Source: Streptomyces sp. NBC_01428 (GTDB taxonomy: Bacteria > Actinomycetota > Actinomycetes > Streptomycetales > Streptomycetaceae). From it: a stretch of 64,000 nucleotides of DNA. Shown here piece by piece: positions 8,783-19,508 of the stretch. The stretch is taken from NCBI RefSeq assembly GCF_036231965.1, contig NZ_CP109499.1:7440001-7504000 (forward strand), given 5' to 3'. How positions within the stretch are numbered: the first letter of the stretch is position 1; the number at the start of each line of letters is the position of its first letter. Position numbers and translations under genes: made by a program. The notes below the pieces were generated by a model that saw only the letters and a program-made list of their open reading frames with translations, did no database searches and was not told the DNA's origin.

Positions 8783-10597
8783 ATGACTGAGTATGGCCGG
8801 GGCCCAGGCTCCGAACCGTGGCATCCGGAGGACCCGTTGTACGGGGACAGCGGATGGGGCGGACAGGCCGCCGACGGCCGGTCCGCCTACGACGGCGGCC
8901 AGCCGCAGCACTATCCGCAGGCCCAGCCGCACCAGGCCCAGCAGGGCGACTGGGGCACCGGCGGGCAGGCGTACGGCCAAGGGCAGCAGCAGTACCAGCA
9001 GCCTCAGGGCGGTCCCGGCCAGTACCAGGACCAGGGACAGCCGCAGTACCAGGGCCAGCCGCAGTTCCACGGGCAGCAGCAGTACCCCGGCCAGGGGCAC
9101 CCCCCGTACACGGACCAGTCGCAGCAGCACTACGACCCCCAGGGCCGGCAGCAGTACCCCGATCAGGGGCAGCAGCAGTACGGCGGTCAGGGCGGGCAGC
9201 AGTACGAGTCGGGCGAATGGCAGACCGGGGGTCACCCCCAGGTGTCCTACGGCGCCGACCCGACCGACCCCTACGCGGGCCAGTACACCGGCGAGCAGCC
9301 CGACTTCTACAACACCCCCGAGGCCTATCCGCCGCCCGAGCCCCCCGCCCGGCGCCGCGCCGAGCCCGAGCCGAAGACGGACTGGGACCCGGGTCCCGAC
9401 CAGGGCGAGCACGCCTTCTTCGCGGGCGGCGACGATGACGACGACCTCGACGACGATGACGACCCCAAGGGCCGCCGCGGCCGCGGCGACCGCAAGGGCC
9501 GGGGCGGCGGCAAGGGCAAGAAGCGGCGCAGCGGCTGCGCGTGCCTGGTGGTCGTCGCGGTCTTCGGCGGCGGCCTCGCCGGTGTCGGCTACTTCGGCTA
9601 CCACTACTACCAGAACCGTTTCGGCTCGGCGCCCGACTACGCGGGCGACGGCTCGGGCCAGGTGACCGTCGAGATCGGCAAGGGCGCCGGCGGCTACGAG
9701 ATCGGCCAGAAACTCAAAGCGCTCGGCGTCGTCAAGAGCGTGGACGCCTTCGTCTCCGCCCAGCAGGAGAATCCGCAGGGCAAGAGGATCCAGGCGGGCG
9801 CCTATCTGCTGCGCAAGGGGATGTCCGCGGCGAGTGCCGTCGAATTGATGCTCGACCCCAAGAGTCAGAACAACGTGGTCGTCGCCCCCGGGAACCGGAA
9901 CGCCACGGTCTACGCGTCGATCGACAAACAGCTCGGCCTCTCCAAGGGCACCACGAGTGGTGTCGCGAAGAAGGACTACAAGAGCCTCGGTCTGCCGAGC
10001 TGGGCGAACAGCAACAAGGACATAAAGGATCCCCTCGAAGGATTCCTCTGGCCCGCCACCTACCCCGCGGCCAAGGGGATGAAGCCGGAGAGCGTGCTCA
10101 AGGGCATGGTGAAGCAGGCGTCCAGCAACTACGCGGCCATGGGGCTCGCGGAGAAGGCGAAGTCCCTCAAACTCGCCGACCCGTTGCAGGTCGTCACGGT
10201 CGCCAGTCTCGTCGAGGCCGAGGGCAAGACGCACGACGACTACCGGAAGATGGCCGAGGTCGTCTACAACCGTCTCAAGGCCACCAACACCGAGACGAAC
10301 CAATTGCTGCAGTTCGACTCGACCTTCAATTATCTGAAGGGCCAGAGCAACATCCACATCAGCGAGTCCGAGATCAACAGCAACAAGGACCCGTACAACA
10401 CGTACACGCAGAGGGGACTTCCGCCCGGCCCGATCGGCAATCCGGGTGTCGAGGCCCTTAAAGCGACGCTCAATCCGACGAGCGACGGCTGGATGTATTT
10501 CGTGGCGACCGACGGTCACAGCAAGACCGAATTCGCCAAGACGAACGCCGACTTCGAGAAGCTCAAGGAAAAGTTCAATGACAGTTCGGGCAATTGA
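8783..10597 (+). CDS. mltG: Endolytic murein transglycosylase MltG with long Q/P/Y-rich cytoplasmic tail
   Basis: Predicted to cleave nascent glycan strands and so set peptidoglycan chain length. It has 604 residues against about 340 in E. coli. The extra length is an N-terminal low-complexity region: residues about 25-150 repeat QYxGQ/QQYP units. An acidic run (DDDDLDDDDD) and then a very basic GRRGRGDRKGRGGGKGKKRR-type stretch lead to one membrane helix near 252-275 (CLVVVAVFGGGLAGVGYFGY). The YceG domain follows, with ASLVEAEG near 474 holding the expected catalytic glutamate. The start at ATG 8783 has AGGGGAT just upstream. Its 3' end overlaps aroE by 20 bases. Confidence 0.94.
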   Translation: MTEYGRGPGSEPWHPEDPLYGDSGWGGQAADGRSAYDGGQPQHYPQAQPHQAQQGDWGTGGQAYGQGQQQYQQPQGGPGQYQDQGQPQYQGQPQFHGQQQYPGQGHPPYTDQSQQHYDPQGRQQYPDQGQQQYGGQGGQQYESGEWQTGGHPQVSYGADPTDPYAGQYTGEQPDFYNTPEAYPPPEPPARRRAEPEPKTDWDPGPDQGEHAFFAGGDDDDDLDDDDDPKGRRGRGDRKGRGGGKGKKRRSGCACLVVVAVFGGGLAGVGYFGYHYYQNRFGSAPDYAGDGSGQVTVEIGKGAGGYEIGQKLKALGVVKSVDAFVSAQQENPQGKRIQAGAYLLRKGMSAASAVELMLDPKSQNNVVVAPGNRNATVYASIDKQLGLSKGTTSGVAKKDYKSLGLPSWANSNKDIKDPLEGFLWPATYPAAKGMKPESVLKGMVKQASSNYAAMGLAEKAKSLKLADPLQVVTVASLVEAEGKTHDDYRKMAEVVYNRLKATNTETNQLLQFDSTFNYLKGQSNIHISESEINSNKDPYNTYTQRGLPPGPIGNPGVEALKATLNPTSDGWMYFVATDGHSKTEFAKTNADFEKLKEKFNDSSGN

Positions 10598-11417
10598 TGC
10601 CCGCCGGGCCGCCGTGCTCGGGTCGCCGATCGCCCACTCCCTCTCGCCGGTGCTGCACCGCGCCGCGTACCGGGAGCTGGGCCTCGCCGACTGGTCGTAC
10701 GACCGTTTCGAGGTCGACGAGGAGTCGCTGACCGGCTTCCTCGACGGGCTCGGCCCCGAGTGGGCCGGGCTGTCGCTGACCATGCCGCTCAAGCGGGCCG
10801 TCATTCCGCTGCTCGACGGGGTCACCGAGACCGCCGCCTCCGTCGAGGCCGTCAACACCGTGGTGTTCGCCGAGGACGGGCGGCGCACCGGAGACAACAC
10901 CGACATCCCGGGGATGGTCGCGGCGCTGCGCGAGCGCGGGATCGAGCAGGTCGACTCGGCCGCGATCCTCGGTGCCGGTGCCACCGCCTCCTCCGCTCTG
11001 GCCGCGCTCGCGCGGATCTGCACCGGCGAGGTCGTCGCGTACGTCCGCAGCGCGGAGCGGGCCGCCGAGATGCGGCAGTGGGGCGAGCGTCTCGGCGTCG
11101 AGGTGCGGACCGCCGACTGGGCGGACGCCGCCGAGGCGCTGCGGGCACCGCTGGTGATCGCCACGACCCCGGCGGGCACCACGGACGCCCTGGCCGGAGC
11201 CGTCCCGGAACGCCCGGCAACCCTGTTCGACGTGCTCTACGACCCGTGGCCCACGGACCTCGCGGCCCGCTGGTCGGCGTACGGCGGTGCCGTCGTCGGC
11301 GGACTCGACCTGCTCGTCCACCAGGCGGTGCTGCAGGTGGAGCAGATGACCGGGCGCGCCCCCGCCCCGCTCGACGTCATGCGCAAGGCCGGCGAACACG
11401 CCCTCGCGGCCCGTTAG
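10578..11417 (+). CDS. aroE: Shikimate 5-dehydrogenase
   Basis: Reduces 3-dehydroshikimate to shikimate with NADPH. It has 279 residues. The substrate-binding motif GSPIAHSLSPVLHRAAY lies near the N-terminus, LSLTMPLKRAV carries the catalytic lysine, EAVNTVV and GDNTDIPG complete the site, and the NADP Rossmann motif GAGATASSAL is near 128. The ATG at 10578 lies inside the end of mltG with AAGGAAAAG upstream, so translation is coupled to mltG. aroC, aroK and aroB follow. No dehydroquinase gene is present in this cluster. Confidence 0.94.
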   Translation: MTVRAIDARRAAVLGSPIAHSLSPVLHRAAYRELGLADWSYDRFEVDEESLTGFLDGLGPEWAGLSLTMPLKRAVIPLLDGVTETAASVEAVNTVVFAEDGRRTGDNTDIPGMVAALRERGIEQVDSAAILGAGATASSALAALARICTGEVVAYVRSAERAAEMRQWGERLGVEVRTADWADAAEALRAPLVIATTPAGTTDALAGAVPERPATLFDVLYDPWPTDLAARWSAYGGAVVGGLDLLVHQAVLQVEQMTGRAPAPLDVMRKAGEHALAAR

Positions 11418-11650
11418 AGCCCGGCGACAGGACGCTCCGCACACCCTTTGGCTCGCCCCGGCGCGCCGCTCAGGGGCCGCCGCGCCCCGGACGGCCGCGT
11501 CCGCCTGATGGACCTGCGGCCGGTTCCCCCCGTCGGACGTGGGAGGATCGGGGGTGGCGGGCCAGGGCCGCGCACCCGGTCGCGCCGTCGCCGTACGCGA
11601 GGACGCGCGTACGCAGCAGCAGCACCAGGGCGCGAGCATGAGGAGCACCG

Positions 11651-12831
11651 TTGAGCAGGTTGCGCTGGCTGACCGCGGGGGAGTCCCACGGTCCCGCACT
11701 CGTCGCCACGCTGGAGGGACTTCCCGCCGGCGTGCCGATCACCACGGACATGGTGGCGGACCACCTGGCCCGGCGGCGCCTCGGCTATGGACGCGGTGCC
11801 CGGATGAAGTTCGAGCGTGACGAGGTCACCTTCCTCGGTGGCGTCCGGCACGGACTCACCCTCGGCTCCCCGATCGCCGTCATGGTCGGCAACACCGAGT
11901 GGCCCAAGTGGGAGCAGGTCATGGCGGCCGACCCGGTCGCCCCGGAGATCCTCGCCGACCTCGCCCGCAACGCCCCGCTGACCCGCCCCCGGCCCGGCCA
12001 CGCCGACCTCGCCGGCATGCAGAAGTACGGCTTCGACGAGGCCCGGCCGATCCTGGAGCGCGCCTCCGCCCGCGAGACCGCGGCCCGCGTCGCGCTCGGC
12101 GCGATCGCCCGCTCGTACCTCAAGGAGACGGCCGGGATCGAGATCGTCTCCCACGTCGTCGAGCTGGCCGCCGCCAAGGCGCCCTACGGCGTCCTGCCCA
12201 AGCCCTCCGACGTCGAGAAGCTCGACGCCGACCCGGTGCGCTGCCTCGACGCCGACGCGTCGAAGGCGATGGTCGCGGAGATCGACCAGGCCCACAAGGA
12301 CGGCGACACCCTCGGCGGCGTCGTCGAGGTGCTCGCGTACGGCGTGCCGGTGGGCCTCGGCTCGCACGTGCACTGGGACCGGCGCCTCGACGCCCGGCTC
12401 GCGGCCGCGCTCATGGGCATCCAGGCGATCAAGGGCGTCGAGGTCGGCGACGGCTTCGACCTGGCCCGCGTACCCGGCTCCCAGGCGCACGACGAGATCG
12501 TCCACACCGCGGACGGCATCCGGCGCTCCACCGGCCGCTCCGGCGGCACCGAGGGCGGCCTCACCACCGGCGAACTGCTGCGCGTCCGCGCCGCGATGAA
12601 GCCGATCGCCACCGTGCCGCGCGCGCTGGCCACCATCGACGTCGCCACCGGCGAGGCCGCCAAGGCCCACCACCAGCGCTCGGACGTCTGTGCCGTCCCG
12701 GCCGCCGGCATCGTCGCCGAGGCCATGGTCGCGCTCGTCCTCGCCGACGCCGTGGCGGAGAAGTTCGGTGGCGACAGCGTCCCCGAGACCCGCCGCAACG
12801 TGACCGGCTACCTCGAGAACCTGGCCATCCG

Positions 12832-12835
<4 letters not shown>
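11651..12835 (+). CDS. aroC: Chorismate synthase
   Basis: Converts EPSP to chorismate using reduced FMN. It has 394 residues. Family signatures are [14 protein letters not shown] at the N-terminus, [48 protein letters not shown] and [11 protein letters not shown]. The start codon is TTG at 11651, supported by GAGGAG 6 bases upstream and by the conserved [15 protein letters not shown]-terminus. It overlaps aroK by 4 nt (GTGA). The 233 bases between aroE and aroC hold no gene I can support and probably contain the aroC promoter. Confidence 0.97.
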
Positions 12836-14435
<1,600 letters not shown>

Positions 14436-14517
14436 CAGCGACGGCCCGGCGCACGTATGCACCGGGAACACCCTGCTCAACCCGTTCTGCCCCTCTCCAC
14501 CGGGCACTTCGCACGTT

Positions 14518-14546
14518 CCCCGGCCGTTCACACAACGACGGCCGGG
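14518..14546 (+). terminator. Hairpin terminator after aroB
   Basis: Perfect 10-bp stem: CCCCGGCCGT at 14518-14527 pairs with ACGGCCGGGG at 14537-14546, with a short A/C-rich loop. No T-tract follows, as is common in Streptomyces. It separates the aro unit from the next gene. Confidence 0.6.
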
Positions 14547-14625
14547 GAAGGTACCGTTCGGTAGCGGCGGGACCGATGTCCCGTCCGCCAGCGCCCATTG
14601 CCTGTACGAGACGGAGTGGCACCGG

Positions 14626-15528
14626 ATGCAGCACGCAGTGGGGGCCCCGCTGCCGCCGCCCCATCAGCCGGGGCACGGACCGGCCGCAGGCTGGTCACCG
14701 GCCGGACATCACCCGGGGCAGCCGGGTCCGGCACCCGCTCCCGGATTCGCCGGAGGACCGGTCCCGCCGGGCGCCCCTCCCGCCCAACCCCCGCAGCACC
14801 CCATGGCGCCGCACCACGCGCCCGGGCCGCCTCCGCAGCACCCCTCCGCGCAGCCCCCGCAGCACCTCCCCGGGCCGCCGCCGGAGACCACCGGGCACGT
14901 GCAGCTGCCTCCGGGCGCCCCGGTCGCCATGCCGAGCCCTCCGCCGGCCCCCGGCACCCCCGACCCGGCCGCCACCACCCTCGCGGTCCTGCTCATCGGC
15001 CCCGCGGGCGCCGGCAAGACCAGCGTCGCCAAGTACTGGGCCGACCACCGCCGCGTGCCCACCGCCCACATCAGCCTCGACGACGTACGCGAGTGGGTGC
15101 GCTCGGGCTTCGCCGACCCGCAGACGGGGTGGAACGACCACTCCGAGGCGCAGTACCGCCTGGCCCGCCGCACCTGCGGCTTCGCCGCGCGGAACTTCCT
15201 GGCCAACGGCATCTCCTGCATCCTCGACGACGCGGTCTTCCCGGACCGTCCCGTCGTCGGCCTCGGCGGATGGAAGCGGCACGTCGGCCCCGGTCTGCTG
15301 CCGGTCGTCCTCCTGCCGGGCCTGGAAGTCGTCCTGGAGCGCAACGCGGAGCGCTCGGGAAACCGCCGCCTCAGCGACGAGGAGGTCGCCCGCATCCACG
15401 GCCGGATGGCCGGCTGGTACGGCTCGGGCCTGCCGATCATCGACAACTCCCAGCTCGACGTGGCCGCCACGGCCCGCGTCCTGGACGACGTCCTCGCCCG
15501 GTCGATCGCCAGCCCGCCCCAGTGGTGA
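14626..15528 (+). CDS. P-loop kinase-like ATPase with proline/histidine-rich N-terminal tail
   Basis: 300 residues. Residues 1 to about 118 are low complexity, dominated by P, H, Q, G and A (QPPQHPM, GPPPQHPSAQPPQH). Residues about 119-295 form a P-loop NTPase: GPAGAGKTS at about 125, HISLDDVREWVRSGFADPQT as the region following strand 2 of zeta-toxin or polynucleotide-kinase-like enzymes, SCILDDAVFPDR as the Walker B equivalent, and RNAERSGNRRLSDEEV as a lid with arginines. A small-molecule or RNA kinase is inferred and the substrate is unknown. It stands alone between the aroB terminator and the M24 gene. Confidence 0.7.
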   Translation: MQHAVGAPLPPPHQPGHGPAAGWSPAGHHPGQPGPAPAPGFAGGPVPPGAPPAQPPQHPMAPHHAPGPPPQHPSAQPPQHLPGPPPETTGHVQLPPGAPVAMPSPPPAPGTPDPAATTLAVLLIGPAGAGKTSVAKYWADHRRVPTAHISLDDVREWVRSGFADPQTGWNDHSEAQYRLARRTCGFAARNFLANGISCILDDAVFPDRPVVGLGGWKRHVGPGLLPVVLLPGLEVVLERNAERSGNRRLSDEEVARIHGRMAGWYGSGLPIIDNSQLDVAATARVLDDVLARSIASPPQW

Positions 15529-15653
15529 CCCACCCCTGACAGCGCGTACGACACCGTCCGGCCCGCCCGCCACGGACCCGTCCGGCCTCCCCGCCGGACC
15601 CGTCCGGCCCTCTGGAACGGCGCCATCCGCCCGCCGCTCGTACGCTCGGTCTC

Positions 15654-16763
15654 ATGTCAGAGGTGTACGCGACCCGCAGAGAGCGGCTCCGGGAGCGCTG
15701 TACGGCGAGCGGCAGCGCGACCGCGCTGGTGACCCGCCCCGCCAACGTGAGGTATCTCGCCGGTGCCGCGCCGCACGGCTCCGTCCTGCTGCTGCTCGGC
15801 CGCGGCGAGGACGTGCTGCTGTGCGGCGGACCGCCGACCGGTGACGCCGCCGAGGGACGCCCGGACGAGGCGGTGGACGTCAGGGTGCTGCCGCGGGCCG
15901 GCGGAGATCCGGCCGTCGCCGCGGCGGGCATGGCCGCGGGACAGGGCGCCGAGTCCCTCGCCGTCGAGGAGCACCACCTGACCGTGACCCGTCACCGCGC
16001 CCTCGGCTCGGTGGCACCCCGGCTGCGCCTCGCGGACCTGGGCGGCGCGGTCGAGCAGCTGCGGGTCATCAAGGACGAGGAGGAGATCTCCTCCCTGCGG
16101 ATCGGCGCGGAGATCGCCGACCAGGCACTCGGCGAACTCCTGGAATCCATCCTCGTCGGCCGGACGGAACGCCATCTCGCGCTGGAACTGGAGCGCAGGC
16201 TCGTCGACCACGGAGCGGACGGCCCGGCCTTCGCGACCTCGGTCGGCACCGGCCCGAATTCGGGCAGGCGGGGCCACCGTCCCACCGACCGGCGGGTGGA
16301 GGAGGGCGACTTCCTCTCCGTCTGTCTCGGCGCGACCTACCGGGGCTACCGCTGTGAGATCGGCCGTACGTTCGTGATCGGCACCTCGCCCGCCGACTGG
16401 CAGATCGAGCTGTACGACCTCGTCTTCGCCGCTCAGCGCGCCGGACGGGAGGCGCTGCTGCCCGGTGCCGCCTACCGCGACGTGGACCGCGCGGCCCGTC
16501 AGGTGCTCGACTCCGCGGGACACACGGAAGGCGTCTCCTCCCTCACCGGGCACGGTGTCGGGCTCGAAATCGACGAGGACCCGCAGCTTGCCCCCGCGGC
16601 CATGGGTAAACTGGACGCTTGCGTGCCGGTCACCGTCGAACCGGGGGTCCACCTCCCGGGACGGGGCGGCGTCCGGATCGATGACACGCTCGTCGTACGC
16701 CCTGAGGCGGACGGCGGACCCGAGCTACTCACCATCACGACCAAGGAGCTGCTCGCGCTCTAG
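15654..16763 (+). CDS. M24 (Xaa-Pro aminopeptidase-like) protein with degenerate metal-binding site
   Basis: 369 residues. The creatinase-type N-terminal domain (1-about 135, TRPANVRYLAG) and the pita-bread M24 domain (about 140-369) are both recognisable. In active aminopeptidase P/prolidase the metal ligands are Asp, Asp, His, Glu, Glu. Here the first Asp is Cys224 (SVCLGATYRGY), the second is Glu235 (RCEIGRTF), His300 (TGHGVGLE) and Glu329 (TVEPG) are kept, and the last Glu is Asp343 (VRIDDT). The normal IHE histidine is also Asp307. The protein could be a pseudopeptidase or bind a different metal. It lies upstream of efp, a common actinobacterial neighbour. TACGCT at 15641-15646, only 7 nt before the ATG, hints at leaderless transcription. 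Confidence 0.8.
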   Translation: MSEVYATRRERLRERCTASGSATALVTRPANVRYLAGAAPHGSVLLLLGRGEDVLLCGGPPTGDAAEGRPDEAVDVRVLPRAGGDPAVAAAGMAAGQGAESLAVEEHHLTVTRHRALGSVAPRLRLADLGGAVEQLRVIKDEEEISSLRIGAEIADQALGELLESILVGRTERHLALELERRLVDHGADGPAFATSVGTGPNSGRRGHRPTDRRVEEGDFLSVCLGATYRGYRCEIGRTFVIGTSPADWQIELYDLVFAAQRAGREALLPGAAYRDVDRAARQVLDSAGHTEGVSSLTGHGVGLEIDEDPQLAPAAMGKLDACVPVTVEPGVHLPGRGGVRIDDTLVVRPEADGGPELLTITTKELLAL

Positions 16764-16823
16764 CTCTTCGAGCTGTGCGCCTGCGCCGGGGTCGTCCACG
16801 TCAGTCCAGGAGATTCCGCAACC

Positions 16824-17390
16824 GTGGCTTCCACGAACGACCTCAAGAACGGCCTGGTGCTCAAGCTCGACGGAGGCCAGCTCTGGTCCGTCGTCGAGTT
16901 CCAGCACGTCAAGCCCGGCAAGGGCCCGGCCTTCGTGCGCACCAAGCTGAAGAACGTGCTCTCCGGCAAGGTCGTCGACAAGACGTTCAACGCCGGCGTC
17001 AAGGTCGAGACGGCCACGATCGACAAGCGCGACATGCAGTTCTCGTACATGGACGGCGAGTACTTCGTCTTCATGGACATGGACACGTACGACCAGCTCA
17101 TGGTCGACCGCAAGTCCGTCGGCGACGCCGCCAACTTCCTGATCGAGGGCTTCACCGCCACCGTCGCCCAGCACGAGGGCGAGGTGCTCTTCGTCGAGCT
17201 GCCCGCCGCCGTCGAGCTGGTCATCCAGGAGACCGAGCCCGGCGTCCAGGGCGACCGCTCCACCGGTGGCACCAAGCCCGCCACCCTGGAGACCGGCCAC
17301 CAGATCCAGGTCCCGCTCTTCATCACCACCGGTGAGAAGATCAAGGTCGACACCCGCTCGAGCGACTACCTCGGCCGGGTGAACAGCTAA
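16824..17390 (+). CDS. efp: Elongation factor P
   Basis: Relieves ribosome stalling at polyproline stretches. It has 188 residues with three OB-like domains, starting at [20 protein letters not shown]. Loop I, where the modified residue sits, reads [17 protein letters not shown]. The residue between the glycine and GPAF is lysine 33, the site usually modified. The GTG start has AGGAG 15 bases upstream. nusB begins 2 bases after the stop. Several proline-rich proteins are encoded nearby (the P-loop protein and MltG), consistent with a need for EF-P but not proof of linkage. Confidence 0.97.
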   Translation: MASTNDLKNGLVLKLDGGQLWSVVEFQHVKPGKGPAFVRTKLKNVLSGKVVDKTFNAGVKVETATIDKRDMQFSYMDGEYFVFMDMDTYDQLMVDRKSVGDAANFLIEGFTATVAQHEGEVLFVELPAAVELVIQETEPGVQGDRSTGGTKPATLETGHQIQVPLFITTGEKIKVDTRSSDYLGRVNS

Positions 17391-17392
17391 CC

Positions 17393-17827
17393 GTGGCTGC
17401 CCGCAACACGGCCCGCAAGCGCGCTTTCCAGATCCTCTTCGAGAGCGACCAGCGCGGCGTGGACGTCCTGACGGTCCTCGCGGACTGGATCCGGCACTCC
17501 CGGTCCGACACCCGGCAGCCGCCGGTCAGCGAGTACACGATGCAGCTGGTCGAGGGGTACGCCACCAAGGTGCGCCGGATCGACGACCTCATCGCGCAGT
17601 ACGCCGTCGGCTGGACGCTGGACCGGATGCCGGTCGTCGACCGCAACATCCTGCGTCTCGGCGCCTACGAGCTGATCTGGGTCGACGAGACCCCCGACGC
17701 CGTGGTGCTCGACGAGTCGGTGCAGCTGGCCAAGGAGTTCTCCACGGACGAGTCGCCCTCGTTCGTGAACGGCCTGCTCGGCCGTTTCAAGGAGCTCAAG
17801 CCGTCGCTGCGCCGCGACGAGGACTAG
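17393..17827 (+). CDS. nusB: Transcription antitermination factor NusB
   Basis: RNA-binding antitermination factor used in rRNA operon transcription. It has 144 residues and is all-helical. Family features are RNTARKRAFQILFESDQRG at the N-terminus, the arginine-rich RNA-binding start, DLIAQYAVGWTLDRMPVVDRNILRLGAYEL and FVNGLLGRFKEL at the C-terminus. It starts with GTG 2 bases after efp. A long hairpin follows at 17882-17922. Confidence 0.96.
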   Translation: MAARNTARKRAFQILFESDQRGVDVLTVLADWIRHSRSDTRQPPVSEYTMQLVEGYATKVRRIDDLIAQYAVGWTLDRMPVVDRNILRLGAYELIWVDETPDAVVLDESVQLAKEFSTDESPSFVNGLLGRFKELKPSLRRDED

Positions 17828-17881
17828 CCGCGACCAGCGCGAGAACGACAGACGCGTACGGCCCGCAGGGGACGTAGGCAT

Positions 17882-17924
17882 CGCCGGAGGGCCCGCAGCC
17901 GACCGCTGTGGGCCCTCCGGCGTT
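17882..17924 (+). terminator. Terminator hairpin after nusB
   Basis: CGCCGGAGGGCCC at 17882-17894 pairs perfectly with GGGCCCTCCGGCG at 17910-17922, and the stem can be extended inward by GCAGC/GCTGT. TT follows. It ends the efp-nusB transcript. Confidence 0.7.
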
Positions 17925-18007
17925 CCTCCCGGGGCCTCGGGGGCCCAGGAGGTCTTCCGCCTCTCCTGGTGCCTCTGGGGCCTTTGAGGCCGCCGAGGAT
18001 GCAGAAA

Positions 18008-18053
18008 GCCGCCGGGGTGGCCGGAACCATCAGGTTCCGGCCACCCCGGCGGC
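18008..18053. terminator. Perfect 21-bp bidirectional terminator hairpin downstream of bldD
   Basis: Positions 18008-18028 and 18033-18053 are exact reverse complements (21 bp, 4-nt loop). On the minus strand the hairpin is followed by TTTCT, so it is a good terminator for bldD. On the plus strand it backs up the nusB terminator. Confidence 0.75.
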
Positions 18054-18080
18054 ACGTTTCTGCTGCGCTGTACTGCGGGA

Positions 18081-18581
18081 TCAGCCCTCGTCGTGGGCGA
18101 CCGCGCGGCGCGCGTCGGCGTCCAGGACGCCCCAGCTGATCAGCTGCTCGGTCAGGACCGAGGGGGACTGGTCGTAGATCACGGCGAGGGTGCGCAGGTC
18201 GTCCTGGCGGATCGACAGCACCTTGCCGTTGTAGTCACCGCGCTGCGACTGGATCGTCGCCGCGTAGCGCTGGAGGGGGCCCGCCTTCTCGGCCGGCACG
18301 TGGGCCAGCCGCTCCAGGTCGAGGACCAGCTTCGGCGGCGGCTCGGCGGCACCGCCGGGCGTGGTGCCGGGCAGCAGTTCCTGCACCGGGACCCCGTAGA
18401 AATCGGCCAGCTCGGCGAGGCGCTGGACGGTCACGGCGCGGTCGCCGCGCTCGTACGAACCGACCACGACGGCCTTCCAGCGTCCCTGGGACTTCTCCTC
18501 GACGCCGTGGAGGGAAAGGCCCTGCTGGGTGCGGATGGCGCGGAGCTTGGCCCCGAGCTGTTTGGCGTATTCGCTGGACAT
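18081..18581 (-). CDS. bldD: Developmental master regulator BldD (c-di-GMP-responsive repressor)
   Basis: 166 residues, essentially the known Streptomyces BldD. An N-terminal XRE-type helix-turn-helix (residues about 6-70, AKLRAIRTQQGLSLHGVEEK) precedes a C-terminal c-di-GMP-binding domain. The ligand motif RxD-X8-RxxD is intact: Arg114-Gly-Asp116 and Arg125-Gln-Asp-Asp128. With c-di-GMP, BldD dimerises on DNA and represses sporulation and antibiotic regulatory genes during vegetative growth. The start was set at MSSEYAKQLG (18579-18581); an in-frame ATG 8 codons upstream is not conserved in the family. A BldD-type operator lies upstream at 18637-18647, consistent with autoregulation. Confidence 0.97.
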   Translation of the reverse strand: MSSEYAKQLGAKLRAIRTQQGLSLHGVEEKSQGRWKAVVVGSYERGDRAVTVQRLAELADFYGVPVQELLPGTTPGGAAEPPPKLVLDLERLAHVPAEKAGPLQRYAATIQSQRGDYNGKVLSIRQDDLRTLAVIYDQSPSVLTEQLISWGVLDADARRAVAHDEG

Positions 18582-18627
18582 ATAGCTCCCCGGACGCTGT
18601 ATCAACGTGCGGCTCCGCCGCGCGGCT

Positions 18628-18654
18628 GGTGACTCTGGTGACTCACTGTGAGGT
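18628..18654 (-). promoter_or_regulatory. BldD operator in the bldD promoter
   Basis: On the minus strand positions 18647-18637 read AGTGAGTCACC, matching the described BldD box AGTGA-TCACC. A second GAGTCACC half-site lies next to it (18635-18628). The site is about 56-66 bases upstream of the bldD start. BldD is known to bind its own promoter; assigning the exact operator here is from sequence match only. Confidence 0.7.
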
Positions 18655-18784
18655 TACGCAGCGTTACTCTCCCCCGTCAAGCGGAAGGGGTCGGACCCGG
18701 TCCCCGCACGGGAGTCACCGGGGGTGGCTCAAAGGGGGGTGATCAGGCGCGTTGCCGGGCTGGTACCGTGGATGGCGCAATTCC

Positions 18785-19426
<642 letters not shown>

Positions 19427-19508
19427 CACTCCGGCCCACGCCGCGCAGTGCGCTCCCGCGCGCCCGCATGCCCGAATCCTCCCTGAACTTCCCTACGGAG
19501 CCTGACAG

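Noticed and set aside
15574-15609. Direct repeat GGACCCGTCCGGCC (15574 and 15596) as an operator
   Set aside because: Short, GC-rich and in a 125-base gap where such repeats arise easily; no symmetry or conservation evidence.
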